From an uncultured Carnobacterium sp. (GTDB taxonomy: Bacteria > Bacillota > Bacilli > Lactobacillales > Aerococcaceae), in assembly GCA_937923125.1 (NCBI GenBank), contig CALALK010000009.1:1-8569 (forward strand): DNA of 8,569 nt, given 5' to 3'. Below, one piece after another: positions 8,480-8,569 of this stretch; the first letter of the stretch is position 1, and the number at the start of each line of letters is the position of its first letter. The notes under the pieces are model-generated. The model did no database searches. It worked only from the letters and a program-made list of their open reading frames with translations, and was not told where the DNA came from. The position numbers and the translations under genes are program-made.

Positions 8480-8513
8480 CACCCTGTAGCGAAAGCTACA
8501 GGGTGTTTTTCTT
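8480..8513 (+). terminator. Intrinsic terminator of the rpoB-rpoC operon
   Basis: CACCCTGTAGC (8480-8490) pairs perfectly over 11 bases with GCTACAGGGTG (8495-8505) around a GAAA tetraloop, a stable GNRA loop closed by C-G. TTTTTCTT (8506-8513) follows directly. It starts 15 bases after the rpoC stop, so the operon ends here. This is the strongest terminator in the window. The remaining bases, 8514-8569, are AT-rich and hold only two AAGCTT copies one base apart; I see no gene in them. Confidence 0.95.
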
Positions 8514-8569
8514 AATAAGTTCATAGAACATTCTCCTAGAAACAAAGCTTCAAGCTTATAATTATTAAA

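Noticed and set aside
8545..8562. Two AAGCTT copies and a TATAAT-like box at the window end
   Set aside because: The -10 match (8557-8562) has no -35 at suitable spacing (TCCTAG is there), and the repeat is too short to mean much. The region is cut by the window edge.

Overview
This window is an ordinary core-genome segment of a low-GC Gram-positive bacterium. It ends in the rpoB-rpoC operon, which encodes the two large catalytic subunits of RNA polymerase. Both proteins read closely like enterococcal and Carnobacteriaceae homologues: the beta trigger-loop neighbourhood, the [10 protein letters not shown] form of the beta' bridge helix, and no large insertions in either subunit. The codons are AT-rich and favour CGT for Arg and TTA for Leu. 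I infer a member of the Lactobacillales, perhaps Carnobacteriaceae or Granulicatella-like; the genus is a guess.

Layout, all on the + strand. Bases 1-132 hold the 3' end of a nucleoside phosphorylase gene, most likely uridine phosphorylase (udp). It is followed 14 bases later by complete deoC (147-818), so the pair forms the end of a nucleoside-salvage operon. An intergenic and leader region (819-1126) follows. It holds a strong hairpin terminator for the deoC operon (847-884), an almost consensus sigma-A promoter built into that hairpin (TTGACG, 17 bases, TATAAT, 865-893), a leader of about 227 bases, and a second intrinsic terminator with a nine-T tract (974-1029) that lies between this promoter and rpoB. 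Then come rpoB (1127-4768, TTG start), a 51-base spacer with a hairpin that could form a pseudoknot around the rpoC ribosome binding site, and rpoC (4820-8464, TTG start). A textbook terminator with a GAAA tetraloop (8480-8513) closes the operon. The last 56 bases hold no gene that I can see.

How the parts work together: udp and deoC break nucleosides down to sugar phosphates and on to acetaldehyde plus glyceraldehyde-3-phosphate. They are functionally unrelated to RNA polymerase and appear insulated by the 847-884 terminator. rpoB and rpoC give beta and beta', which together form the polymerase active centre and must be made in balanced amounts.

There is no mobile element, CRISPR array or defence system here. 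The genes are conserved housekeeping genes. The parts worth a second look are the non-coding regulatory pieces: the apparent attenuator in the rpoB leader, a possible nine-codon leader peptide ending two bases before it, the promoter embedded in a terminator, and the possible rpoC-leader pseudoknot. All of these are readings from sequence alone, without folding software, alignment or expression data.
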